A stretch of DNA of 64,000 bases, from NCBI RefSeq assembly GCF_002843425.1, contig NZ_NKXO01000006.1, forward strand, positions 20,090 through 84,089, given 5' to 3'. The notes under the pieces were generated by a model. That model had not been told where the DNA came from. It was given only the letters and a program-made list of their open reading frames with translations, and did no database searches. How positions within the stretch are numbered: position 1 is the first letter of the stretch; each line of letters begins with the position of its first letter. Position numbers and translations under genes: made by a program. The stretch comes from Raineya orbicola. Lineage in GTDB: Bacteria > Bacteroidota > Bacteroidia > Cytophagales > Thermonemataceae. Shown piece after piece: positions 1 to 8,590 of the stretch.

Positions 1-2
1 TT

Positions 3-359
3 CCTTGCCACAAAATTGCTGAAAGCGAACACTATTTGGCATTTTTGGATATATTTCCTGTTGCCAAAGGACATACACTTGTAATCCCTAAAAAAGAAAT
101 TGACTATATTTTTGATTTGGACGATGAAACCCTTGCGGGTTTGCACATTTTTGCCAAAAAAGTAGCTTTAGCTATTCAGAAAGCTGTACCCTGCGAAAGA
201 ATTGGCGTAGCAGTAGTGGGCTTGGAAGTTCCTCACGCACACGTACATCTTATTCCTATCAATAGTATGGCAGATATGAATTTTGCCAACAAAAGAGCCG
301 TTTCACAAGAAGAACTTGCCCAAGTAGCAGAAACTATTCGCAAGTTTTGGAACAATTAA
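3..359 (+). CDS. HIT family protein (5' end outside the window)
   Basis: C-terminal part of a histidine-triad (HIT) nucleotide-binding protein of the HINT/Hit type, which hydrolyses or binds purine nucleotide derivatives in the cytoplasm. The reading frame is open from base 3, so the first residues lie outside the window. The visible part starts with [20 protein letters not shown], the usual substrate-pocket strand, and carries the triad as [10 protein letters not shown] near the C terminus. A TTG at 36 is inside the conserved fold and is not the start. The usual family length of about 130 residues means only 10-15 residues are missing. It ends 11 bases before the accA ATG, so the two may be co-transcribed. 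Confidence 0.9.
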   Translation, partial: PCHKIAESEHYLAFLDIFPVAKGHTLVIPKKEIDYIFDLDDETLAGLHIFAKKVALAIQKAVPCERIGVAVVGLEVPHAHVHLIPINSMADMNFANKRAVSQEELAQVAETIRKFWNN

Positions 360-370
360 ACCCAAAAATT

Positions 371-1321
371 ATGGTACTATTAGATTTTGAACAACCTATT
401 GCCGAATTGGAAGCTAAAATATTAGAAATGAAACAACTTGCCGAAAATAGCAAGGTAGATTTGAGTTCGGCGATTGCGGCAGTAGAAGAGCAACTCATCA
501 ACTTAAAAAAAGAAACCTATCAAAATCTTACACGTTGGCAACGCGTGCAACTTTCTCGCCACCCCGAACGTCCCTATTCTTTGGATTACATTGAAAATAT
601 GTGCGAAGAGTTCATAGAACTACACGGCGACCGAAACGTAGGCGATGATAAAGCGATGATTGGAGGGTTTGGCAGAATTGGTGAGCAGACTATAATGTTC
701 ATTGGGCAACAAAAGGGCAGAAACACCAAACAACGTCAGTACCGAAACTTTGGTATGCCTAACCCCGAAGGTTATCGCAAAGCCTTACGCCTGATGAAAC
801 TCGCTGAAAAGTTCAAAAAACCGATAGTTACTTTCATTGATACGCCCGGTGCTTTTCCGGGTATTGAAGCCGAAGAGCGAGGACAAGGTGAAGCCATTGC
901 CCGAAACTTAAAAGAAATGATGATGCTGAATGTTCCTGTAATTTGTATCATTATTGGCGAAGGTGCTTCGGGGGGAGCTTTGGGTATTGGCATTGGCGAC
1001 AAGGTGCTAATGTTGGAAAATACGTGGTATTCGGTAATTTCACCTGAAAGTTGTAGTTCTATTCTTTGGCGTAGTTGGGATTACAAAGAGCAAGCCGCCG
1101 AAGCATTAAGCCTTACAGCTTCGGATATGCTCAAGCATAAGCTCATAGATGGTATTATTGAAGAGCCTTTGGGGGGAGCTCATACCAACCCCCAAAAAAT
1201 GTATGCTACGCTAAAAAAAGTGATTTTAGAAAATATTAAAAAACTTGAAAAAATTGACCCTGAAAAACGCATCGAACAACGTATTGAAAAATTCTGTAAA
1301 ATGGGCGTAGTAGTAGAATAA
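371..1321 (+). CDS. accA: Acetyl-CoA carboxylase carboxyltransferase subunit alpha
   Basis: Alpha subunit of the acetyl-CoA carboxylase carboxyltransferase, which with AccD moves the carboxyl group from biotin on AccB to acetyl-CoA, the first step of fatty acid synthesis. The crotonase-like fold is recognised from the N-terminal [14 protein letters not shown] start, the segment around [17 protein letters not shown], the [10 protein letters not shown] motif, and [12 protein letters not shown], which forms the oxyanion-hole region. From the ATG at 371 it has 316 residues, the normal length. A TTG at 347 would add eight residues overlapping the HIT gene and is less likely. A rho-independent terminator follows directly. 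Confidence 0.96.
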   Translation: MVLLDFEQPIAELEAKILEMKQLAENSKVDLSSAIAAVEEQLINLKKETYQNLTRWQRVQLSRHPERPYSLDYIENMCEEFIELHGDRNVGDDKAMIGGFGRIGEQTIMFIGQQKGRNTKQRQYRNFGMPNPEGYRKALRLMKLAEKFKKPIVTFIDTPGAFPGIEAEERGQGEAIARNLKEMMMLNVPVICIIIGEGASGGALGIGIGDKVLMLENTWYSVISPESCSSILWRSWDYKEQAAEALSLTASDMLKHKLIDGIIEEPLGGAHTNPQKMYATLKKVILENIKKLEKIDPEKRIEQRIEKFCKMGVVVE

Positions 1322-1353
1322 GACTTTCGCAGAACTTTTTTTTCGGAAATCAG

Positions 1354-1385
1354 GGCTTCGTTATTAAGCGAAGCCTTTATTTTTA
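1354..1385 (+). terminator. Rho-independent terminator after accA
   Basis: Seven-base-pair stem (1354-1360 with 1369-1375, GGCTTCG/CGAAGCC), eight-base loop, then a T-rich tail from 1376. It lies 33 bases after the accA stop. Confidence 0.75.
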
Positions 1386-1433
1386 GCAAAAAACAAAATA
1401 ATCTTGTAATTTTGAGTGCAACCCAATTCAGTA

Positions 1434-2300
1434 ATGAAAACTCGTTTTGCAAACTTCATCAAGAAAATACTACTCATTGGTTTGGGAATTATTTCGGCGG
1501 GCTTTGGTCTGAAAGGTTTTCTGCTTCCTAATCAGTTCATTGATGGGGGAGTTACAGGAATTTCTATGCTGACAGCCAAATTTACCCCCCTTTCTTTGCC
1601 TATTTTGCTCATTCTTATCAATATTCCTTTTCTGGTTTTGAGCTTAAAGCAAATTGGCAAAAGTTTTACCATTAGCAGTGTGCTTGCCATTATAGGGCTG
1701 GCTTTTGCAGTGGCTTTTTTCCCTTATCCTACAATTACTTCCGATAAGTTGCTTGTAGCGGCTTTTGGGGGCTTTTTTTTAGGGGGAGGCATTGGTTTAG
1801 CCGTGAGAGGTGGGGCTGTTTTAGACGGAACAGAGGTTTTAGCAATATATTTAAGTAAAAAAACGGGGCTTACCGTCGGAGATGTTATCCTGATTTTCAA
1901 TATCATTATTTTCTCAGTTGCCGCTTATCTTCTTTCCATTGAAACAGCTCTGTACGCTATTCTTACATACCTTGCCGCTTCACGCACCGTGGATTTTGTT
2001 CTGGAAGGCATTGAGGAATACACAGGGGTTACGATAATTTCACAACATAGTGAGGAAGTACGTTTTATGATAATTCACAAAATGGGCAGAGGCGTAACCA
2101 TTTATCAAGGCAAAAGAGGCTACACGCCCAACAATACGCCCCCTGCTCCTATTGACGTGATTTTTACGGTGATTACACGTTTGGAAGTGGCTCGCTTGCA
2201 ATCGGAAGTAGAACAAATTGACCCCGAAGCCTTTATTATTATGCATAGCATCAAAGATACGCGTGGCGGAATGATTAAAAAAAGACCTCATAAACATTAA
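1434..2300 (+). CDS. YitT family membrane protein (DUF161/DUF2179)
   Basis: Integral membrane protein of the YitT family, whose transport role is poorly defined. It has 288 residues from the ATG at 1434; an upstream GTG at 1416 adds six residues without support. Five or six hydrophobic segments occupy about residues 10-200. They include the glycine-rich GFGLKGFLLPNQFIDGGVTG segment after the first helix and GGGIGLAVRGGAVLDGTEV in the middle, both hallmarks of the family. The last 80 residues form the soluble DUF2179 domain (VTIISQ, GRGVTIYQGKRGYT), a small ferredoxin-like fold. It is 12 bases upstream of the sigma factor gene but functionally unrelated as far as can be seen. Confidence 0.88.
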   Translation: MKTRFANFIKKILLIGLGIISAGFGLKGFLLPNQFIDGGVTGISMLTAKFTPLSLPILLILINIPFLVLSLKQIGKSFTISSVLAIIGLAFAVAFFPYPTITSDKLLVAAFGGFFLGGGIGLAVRGGAVLDGTEVLAIYLSKKTGLTVGDVILIFNIIIFSVAAYLLSIETALYAILTYLAASRTVDFVLEGIEEYTGVTIISQHSEEVRFMIIHKMGRGVTIYQGKRGYTPNNTPPAPIDVIFTVITRLEVARLQSEVEQIDPEAFIIMHSIKDTRGGMIKKRPHKH

Positions 2301-2312
2301 AAACTTTGTAAG

Positions 2313-2939
2313 GTGCTTTTTTTGAAAACTAAAAAATATCAAGACCTTTCTGATGAAGCACTTTTGGCAGAGTTTCGCCAAAAGCAAGATATGAACTTAC
2401 TTGGCATCTTGTATGAACGTTATATGACCCTCGTATATGGTCTGTGCCTTAAATATTTCAAAGAGCGTGAGCAAGCCAAAGATATGGTAATGCAGATTTT
2501 TGAAAAGCTCGCCCAAAAAATTCTGCAAAATAAAGTTACTCATTTCAAATCTTGGCTTTATGTACTGGCTCGGAATGAGTGTTTGATGGCACTTCGCAAG
2601 AAAAATCAAATCTTTTTACAAGAATTTTGGTTAGATAGTGATGATGAAAGTATGGAAAAATCCGCTTGGGGGCATCTTATTGATGAAGAACAAGAAAGTA
2701 ACGAAAACGCTTTACAACTTTTGGAAAAAGGTTTGGAGGTGCTTTCTGATGAGCAAAAAGTTTGTATTAGATTATTTTATTTAGAAAAAAAGAGCTATCA
2801 AGAAATTTGTGAGCAAACAGGCTACGAAATGAGCAAAGTAAAAAGTTACATACAGAATGGTAAAAGAAACTTGCGAATTTTTATGGAAAAAAATGGCTTT
2901 CAGTACATTTGGATTGTATTTTTTTGGAATATTTTGTGA
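2313..2939 (+). CDS. ECF-type RNA polymerase sigma factor
   Basis: Sigma-70 family factor of the extracytoplasmic function type, 208 residues. Region 2 is at about residues 20-90 (ILYERYMTLVYGLCLKYFK, then the -10 recognition helix WLYVLARNECLMALRK). Region 4 is near residues 140-190 (LSDEQKVCIRLFYLEKKSYQ, then EICEQTGYEMSKVKSYIQNG as the helix-turn-helix). The start is GTG at 2313; no better ATG precedes region 2. The C terminus ends in a hydrophobic stretch (FQYIWIVFFWNIL) that is longer than usual for the family. Its stop is 8 bases before the anti-sigma-like gene, so both are probably translated from one mRNA. The promoter it recognises cannot be read from the sequence. Confidence 0.9.
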   Translation: MLFLKTKKYQDLSDEALLAEFRQKQDMNLLGILYERYMTLVYGLCLKYFKEREQAKDMVMQIFEKLAQKILQNKVTHFKSWLYVLARNECLMALRKKNQIFLQEFWLDSDDESMEKSAWGHLIDEEQESNENALQLLEKGLEVLSDEQKVCIRLFYLEKKSYQEICEQTGYEMSKVKSYIQNGKRNLRIFMEKNGFQYIWIVFFWNIL

Positions 2940-2947
2940 GAAAATCA

Positions 2948-3964
2948 ATGAATAAAAAGAAAATACATAACGATTTTGAAAAAAAATTAGAGCAGTTTTG
3001 GCAAAAAGGCTTTAATGAGCAAGAAAAAGCAGATTTTGAGCAGTTTCTTGCAGAAAACCCTTTTGAACAAGAAGCCTTTGAGGGATTGCAAAATATTGAT
3101 AAAACTGCCTTTGAAACTGATGCAGCAGAAATTAGGCGAAAATTACCTCAATACCGCAAAAAACCCCTTTCTTGGCAAGCTATTGCCGCTTCGGTAGCTG
3201 TTTTACTCGGAATTTTGGGTATTATTGTGTGGCTTTCACAAGAAATGAGTATGGAAACTCCTATCGCATTGCAGAAAAATGAAACACAAGCCTATCAGAC
3301 AGAGAAAGCCTTCACGCCACAAAATACGGAAAAACAAAGTAGTTATGATGAGAAACAGAATTCTGTACAGAAAACGGAAACAAACAAGAATAAATCTTAC
3401 GATATTCAAGAAAACCAATCTGCAAGAAGGGAAAATTACATAGAAGGAGCAAAAGCAGAGCCTTTGCCCGAAATCAAAGAAACCAAACCTGAAACACAAC
3501 CAAAAACTGATGCTGAAACTTTACAAGATGCAGAGAAAAACATTCCTCAAAAACAAGAAAATAAAGAGGCGGAAGAATTACAATCTACTCTAATAGCAAG
3601 AGATGATAAAAAAGACAAGCAAGAAACAAGCGATAAAAAGCAGGCAGTTCGCCCACAGAAATTGAGAGCATATAAAGAAAATCGTGCTTTGAATATCCAA
3701 CAAGATGAAGGACTGAATTCATCAGAAATTTGGCAAGCCAAAGTCTTAGAGGCTACTACGGGCAAGCCTTTGCAAGGGGTAATCGTTTTTTTAGATAAAT
3801 CTCCTAACATTCAAATAAAAACAGATGCAGAAGGTAATTTTTCTTTGCAAGTCCCTTTGAATGAGAAAAATATTTTACATTTGCAAAAAGAAGGCTACAA
3901 ATCTCTACAAGTAGAAATTCAGAACTTGTCCCTTAAAACCTTTTACCTAAAACCTGAAAAATAA
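2948..3964 (+). CDS. Putative membrane anti-sigma factor with C-terminal carboxypeptidase-regulatory-like domain
   Basis: Single-pass membrane protein of 338 residues (ATG at 2948) that probably restrains the sigma factor encoded just upstream. The first 75 residues are a charged helical domain with an NPFEQEAFEGL segment, similar to the DPF...EGL element in Bacteroidota anti-sigma proteins. One membrane helix follows at about 76-97. Then comes a low-complexity K/E/Q/T-rich linker of about 160 residues. The C terminus from about 262 is a carboxypeptidase-regulatory-like beta-sandwich (VLEATTGKPLQGVIVFLD, DAEGNFSLQVP), expected in the periplasm. The operon position behind an ECF sigma gene is the main support for the role; no zinc-binding anti-sigma motif is present. 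Its gene ends 3 bases before the next ATG. Confidence 0.7.
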   Translation: MNKKKIHNDFEKKLEQFWQKGFNEQEKADFEQFLAENPFEQEAFEGLQNIDKTAFETDAAEIRRKLPQYRKKPLSWQAIAASVAVLLGILGIIVWLSQEMSMETPIALQKNETQAYQTEKAFTPQNTEKQSSYDEKQNSVQKTETNKNKSYDIQENQSARRENYIEGAKAEPLPEIKETKPETQPKTDAETLQDAEKNIPQKQENKEAEELQSTLIARDDKKDKQETSDKKQAVRPQKLRAYKENRALNIQQDEGLNSSEIWQAKVLEATTGKPLQGVIVFLDKSPNIQIKTDAEGNFSLQVPLNEKNILHLQKEGYKSLQVEIQNLSLKTFYLKPEK

Positions 3965-3967
3965 AGT

Positions 3968-6343
3968 ATGAAGTGGTTTTGGTTACTCTTGTGGAGTAGT
4001 ATTACTTTTTCGCTTCAAGCACAAACTTTAGCCGAAGTTGAAAAGAAAATTTTAGAAAATACCCAAAAAGATACAAACTGGGTGCTTCTACTTGTCAAGG
4101 CAGGGGATTTACACGCCGATAACAGAAACTTTACAAAGGCTCACGAATATTTTCAGCAAGCAATTCAACATTCCCAGAAAATCAAATACACCAATGGGCT
4201 TATCAGAAGCTACTATTTTGAGGGCTTGGCTTATCGGAATGAGGGCAATTACAAACTTTCCGAAGAAAATCACCTCAAAGCTATTGCACTTGCCCAAAAG
4301 CAAAAAAATGAAGACCAATTGATGCGAAGTTACCTAAATTTGGGAAATACTTACCGAAATTTAGGCACTTATGATAAATCTTTGGATTGCTATCTGAAAA
4401 GCCTTGAATTATCTCAAAAACTTGGCAATAAACGTATTGAAGCCGCTAACTACAACAATATCGGGGAAATTTATCGTTTCCAAAACAATAGTGCTTGGGC
4501 ATTAGAGTATTATGAAAAAGCCCTAAAAATTAGCCGTGAAATAAAAGACGAAAGACAAATAGCTTCCAATCTGAACAATATCGGAATTATTTACTTCCGA
4601 GAAAAAGAATTCTTGAAGGCGGAGGAATATCTGAAAGAAAGTTTAGCTTTGAGTGAAAAAATCAATAACAAGCGTTTGCAAATGCTCAATTATATCAATT
4701 TGGGCAATATTTTCCTCAAAAAATCAAAAGGATATGACGAAGGCATTGAAACAGCAATGAAATACCAAAATAATGCTATTTTGCTTGCAGAAGAGCTTAA
4801 AGACCAATACAACCTTTCTATTGCAAAACGCAATTTGGCAAGATGTTATATGTTGCAAAAAGATTATGCCAAAGCCGAAGAACTTATCAAAGAGGCTTTG
4901 TCTATTGCTGAAAAAATTGAGGCAAGAACTGAAAAAGCCAATGGATATTATGATATGATTTTACTGAAAATAAAGCAAGGAGCAAATATAAGAGATGTCG
5001 TAGAATATGAAATGCGTTATCAAGACGAGCTTAACACAATACAAAATGAAGAGCTAACCGCTACTATTGCCAAACTGCAAAATACTTACGAGTTTAAGCA
5101 AAAAGAGATAGAAAACAATCTGCTACGTAAAGAAAATGAAATCAAAAAATTGCAGATGATGGAGGCTGAAATGCTCCAAAAACAGCAAAGGCAAGAAAAT
5201 GAGTTATTAGCTTCGCAGAATAATCTGCTTGAGATGGAAAATAAAATCAAAGAAAATGCCTTGGAAAAGGAGCGAATAATGAAAGAAGAAGCACGTATCA
5301 AGGCAGAAAAAGAGCGTAAAGAAAAAGAACTTCTCGAAAAAGATGCACTACTCAAAAAACAAACCCTTGAAAAACAAAGTTATCTGATAGTTGGGGTAGC
5401 AATTATTGCAATTCTAACGGCTTTGCTTGCATTAGGTTTGGGAAGGGCTTACTTCAATAGAAAACGTTTTGCTCAAACCCTCCAACTCAAAAATAAGGAA
5501 ATAGAACAGCAAAAAGAAGAAATCCTCACCCAAAGAGATTTACTTGACGAACAAAACAAAGCCCTTGCTTATCAAAAAGAGGAAATACTGGCGAGTATTC
5601 GGTATGCTAAAAATATTCAAACGGCACTTCTGCCCAATCCAAAGCGAATTTTAAGCTATTTTAAGGATTTTTGGTCATTTTATCAGCCTCGTGATATTGT
5701 AAGTGGGGATTTTTACTATTTTATTGAGCGGAATGGCAAAGCCTTTTTGGCACTTGCCGATTGTACAGGACACGGTGTTCCGGGTGCTTTTATGAGCAGT
5801 CTGGGAATTGCTATTTTAGAAAACACGATTGTGGCTAAAAATATTACCCAAGCCGCTCAAATTTTGCAGGAGTTGGATTATACACTTTACAAATCCTTGA
5901 ACCAAGAAGGAGAAAACCGCCAAAAAGACGGAATGGAAATCGCTTTGTGTGTTATTGATAAGAGCCAAAAGACTATTGAATTTGCAGGAGCTAATCGTCC
6001 TGCTGTTTTGGTTGTAGATGGCAAACACATACAAGAAATCAGCCCTGATAAACAAAGTATAGGAGGAGAGAGAGAAAATCTTGAACGGAATTTTTCCAGC
6101 CAAATAATTTGTTTCGAAAAAGATTGTAAAATTTATCTTTTTTCTGATGGTTATCAGGACCAATTTGGAAGTGAAAAAAACAGAAAAATGGGTAAAAAGA
6201 ATTTTCAGGATATTTTGCTACAAGCCATAGAACTTCCCTTTGATAAACAAGCCACTTTTATACAAGAAAAATTTGAAACTTGGAAAGGGAAAAATGAACA
6301 AATTGATGATGTTTCTGTCATAGGAGCTTGGATAGTAGTCTAA
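3968..6343 (+). CDS. TPR-repeat membrane protein with SpoIIE-type (PP2C) phosphatase domain
   Basis: Sensor-like protein of 791 residues. It has an N-terminal signal sequence (cleavage likely after SLQAQ) and about seven tetratricopeptide repeats over residues 40-330 (NLGNTYRNLGTYDKSLDCYL, NNIGEIYRFQNNSAWALEYY). A long charged coiled coil covers about 345-470 and one membrane helix about 472-494. A second coiled coil precedes the cytoplasmic serine phosphatase domain from about 545. Phosphatase motifs are IQTALLPNP, the metal-binding VSGDFYYF, LADCTGHGVPGAFMS, and SDGYQDQFG. The family dephosphorylates STAS anti-anti-sigma factors or similar targets. It is the third gene of the sigma/anti-sigma operon, which suggests a part in the same signal chain; the substrate is unknown. 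Confidence 0.88.
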   Translation: MKWFWLLLWSSITFSLQAQTLAEVEKKILENTQKDTNWVLLLVKAGDLHADNRNFTKAHEYFQQAIQHSQKIKYTNGLIRSYYFEGLAYRNEGNYKLSEENHLKAIALAQKQKNEDQLMRSYLNLGNTYRNLGTYDKSLDCYLKSLELSQKLGNKRIEAANYNNIGEIYRFQNNSAWALEYYEKALKISREIKDERQIASNLNNIGIIYFREKEFLKAEEYLKESLALSEKINNKRLQMLNYINLGNIFLKKSKGYDEGIETAMKYQNNAILLAEELKDQYNLSIAKRNLARCYMLQKDYAKAEELIKEALSIAEKIEARTEKANGYYDMILLKIKQGANIRDVVEYEMRYQDELNTIQNEELTATIAKLQNTYEFKQKEIENNLLRKENEIKKLQMMEAEMLQKQQRQENELLASQNNLLEMENKIKENALEKERIMKEEARIKAEKERKEKELLEKDALLKKQTLEKQSYLIVGVAIIAILTALLALGLGRAYFNRKRFAQTLQLKNKEIEQQKEEILTQRDLLDEQNKALAYQKEEILASIRYAKNIQTALLPNPKRILSYFKDFWSFYQPRDIVSGDFYYFIERNGKAFLALADCTGHGVPGAFMSSLGIAILENTIVAKNITQAAQILQELDYTLYKSLNQEGENRQKDGMEIALCVIDKSQKTIEFAGANRPAVLVVDGKHIQEISPDKQSIGGERENLERNFSSQIICFEKDCKIYLFSDGYQDQFGSEKNRKMGKKNFQDILLQAIELPFDKQATFIQEKFETWKGKNEQIDDVSVIGAWIVV

Positions 6344-6349
6344 AATTCA

Positions 6350-6373
6350 AAAGCCCTCAAAATTGAGGGCTTT
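6350..6373. terminator. Bidirectional terminator between the SpoIIE-type gene and the M1 peptidase gene
   Basis: Eleven-base inverted repeat (6350-6360 with 6363-6373, AAAGCCCTCAA/TTGAGGGCTTT) between two convergent genes. A T-rich run follows on the + strand and an A-rich stretch precedes it, so it can serve both directions. Confidence 0.85.
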
Positions 6374-6378
6374 GGTTT

Positions 6379-8469
6379 TTATTTTTTTCTTTTCTTTTTC
6401 TTACCAGTTTCTTCTTCGGCGGGTTGTTGGGCTTTATTCAAAAGTTCATCAATCATTTTTTCTCTCTCTTCCTGCCTACGCTTTTCCTCATTTACTTGTT
6501 TTTGTTTGTTTTCTTCATCAGATTTACGTTTTGCTCCTATTTCGGGTGTCCATACATCGTTATCGCCTGCAATATCGGGAAGTTTTTTGTCGGGGTCAAT
6601 TTCGGCTTTTATTACTTTTTTGGTAGTAGGAGTGCGGATAGACTTTATATTGGTTTTTTGCCAAATTTCCACGGGCAAGTTCATACGTGTTTTTTTGCCG
6701 TCCTCTTCGGTTACTTCCAGAACCAAAGGCATTACATCGCCATTGTTTTTGATAACCACTACCGCTCCGTTTTTGAAATCATCTCTGAAAGGAGCTACGT
6801 GGGTAATTTCAAAATCTATTGTACCATTTCCATAAAACCAAGCCTTCCAGAACCAAGCAAGTTCCTCACCTGCGGCGTTATTCATAAAATTAAAAAAATC
6901 AAAAGGTTGAGGATGTTTGAAAGCCCAAGTTTTGATATAGCTACGGAAAGCGAAATCAAAACGTTCAGGTCCCAAAATGTATTCACGAAGTAAATACAAC
7001 CCAATACCCGGTTTGTAGTAAGCTGTAATCCCCAAATTCCTATCTTGTACTACATCAGGATATGTGCTAATAGCCTCACGGCGAGGGTTGGTGAATATCA
7101 TTGCAAACTGGCGTAAATTATCAAAATCTCTTTCGTTAAACTCTCCATTGTTGAACTCGCGAGTGCTGTAAATATTGATGAATGTATTAAATCCTTCGTC
7201 CATCCAAGGGTAAAGCCTTTCATTGTTCCCCACAATCATTGGGAACCAGTTGTGTCCAAATTCGTGGTCGGTAACGCCCCAAAGTCCTGCTCCTTTGGAA
7301 CGATAACTGCAGAAGCTAAGTCCGGGATACTCCATACCACCAATGTTACCTGCAATATTGACCGCCGTAGGGTAGGGAAATTCATACCACATTTTAGAAT
7401 AATGCTCAATAGCGGCTTTGGTATATTCCGTAGAACGTTCCCAACCTCCCCCTTTGGCGTTTCTATCAACACTTTCTTTGGTATAGCCTGAAATGGCAAG
7501 AATTTTCTTACCGCTTGGCAAATTGATACGAGCCGCATCTACAATAAAGGCTTCGGAAGCACCAAAGGCGGCATCGCGAGTATTTTCAATTTTATAGTGC
7601 CAAGTAATTTTGCTTTTTCCCGCAGGACGCGAAGCGGGAGTTCCTACTTCATTTTCAGCAATAATATCTACGGTTTTATCACTATTGCGAGCCTGCTCCC
7701 AACGTTTAAGTTGTTCGGCTGTCCAACATTCAGCAGGATTTTGCAATGCTCCCGACCCCAAAACTACCACACTTGCAGGAGCAGTAACTTTATACTCAAT
7801 GTTTCCGTACTCCAAGTAAAACTCTCCTGAACCTAAATAAGGTTCTACGTTCCAGCCCTTGATGTCATCATACACGCACATACGTGGAAACCACTGAGCG
7901 ATGTTGTATATCCAACCTTTTTCCATTTTGATGCGTCCTGTACGGTCAGCTCCGTACTCAGGAATGGTAAAAGAATAAGAGCCTTCTATATCAATTTTTC
8001 CACCTTTGGACTTCAGAGGGGCATCAAGGCGGATTTGCATACGAGAATCATCAACCACAAATTTAACGGGCTTTCCTGCGGCTTTGAGATTTTCAATGAT
8101 ATAGCCTTCAGTAGCATCGGAGCGGTTGCGGCTACCTTCAATGCTCTGTACCAAAGTACCACGCGAATCGGCTTTGAATTTGTTTTGGTCTAATTGTAGC
8201 CACAAGAAAGGCAGATTATCGGGCGAATTGTTGGTATAAGTAATTTTGAAAGCACCTTTGATTTGATGTTTTTCAGTATCTAATTCCACGTTCAAAACGT
8301 AATCGGCACGATTTTGCCAATAGGCTTCGCCGGGCATACCACTTGCCGAACGTGTTGGAGTAGCCCGAAAATCAAATACAGGTTCAAACTTAGACTGATT
8401 GTTTTGTAATTGAGCCATTGAAACTACCGCCCAAAAGCTCAATAGCAGACTGCATACTATTTTTTTCAT
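6379..8469 (-). CDS. Secreted M1 family zinc metallopeptidase
   Basis: Gluzincin aminopeptidase-like protein of 696 residues with an N-terminal signal peptide (VVSMAQ cleavage region). The zinc site is HEFGH at residues 402-406 (H402, H406) with the third ligand E425 in MDEGFNTF. The GGMEYPGLSFC segment upstream takes the place of the GAMEN-type substrate motif (GGMEY). An N-terminal beta-sandwich (about 45-220) precedes the catalytic domain, as in M1 enzymes. The C terminus is unusual: after a beta-rich segment it runs into a K/E/R-rich coil from about 650 that ends in a lysine/arginine tract. It is expected in the periplasm or outside the cell. The ATG at 8469 begins a normal signal sequence. 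Confidence 0.9.
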   Translation of the reverse strand: MKKIVCSLLLSFWAVVSMAQLQNNQSKFEPVFDFRATPTRSASGMPGEAYWQNRADYVLNVELDTEKHQIKGAFKITYTNNSPDNLPFLWLQLDQNKFKADSRGTLVQSIEGSRNRSDATEGYIIENLKAAGKPVKFVVDDSRMQIRLDAPLKSKGGKIDIEGSYSFTIPEYGADRTGRIKMEKGWIYNIAQWFPRMCVYDDIKGWNVEPYLGSGEFYLEYGNIEYKVTAPASVVVLGSGALQNPAECWTAEQLKRWEQARNSDKTVDIIAENEVGTPASRPAGKSKITWHYKIENTRDAAFGASEAFIVDAARINLPSGKKILAISGYTKESVDRNAKGGGWERSTEYTKAAIEHYSKMWYEFPYPTAVNIAGNIGGMEYPGLSFCSYRSKGAGLWGVTDHEFGHNWFPMIVGNNERLYPWMDEGFNTFINIYSTREFNNGEFNERDFDNLRQFAMIFTNPRREAISTYPDVVQDRNLGITAYYKPGIGLYLLREYILGPERFDFAFRSYIKTWAFKHPQPFDFFNFMNNAAGEELAWFWKAWFYGNGTIDFEITHVAPFRDDFKNGAVVVIKNNGDVMPLVLEVTEEDGKKTRMNLPVEIWQKTNIKSIRTPTTKKVIKAEIDPDKKLPDIAGDNDVWTPEIGAKRKSDEENKQKQVNEEKRRQEEREKMIDELLNKAQQPAEEETGKKKKRKK

Positions 8470-8590
8470 TTCTTTTTAATTTGATTTTAAGAAAATTCAA
8501 CGCAATATTAACGCTTTTCTTGCAAACTCATTGCAAAAATGAATTTTTTTTGTCTTTTTTTGTATCTTGCACAAAAAAATCAGCATTTTT

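Noticed and set aside
2040..2387. Minus-strand frame overlapping YitT and the sigma gene
   Set aside because: No family features and fully antisense to two well-supported genes.
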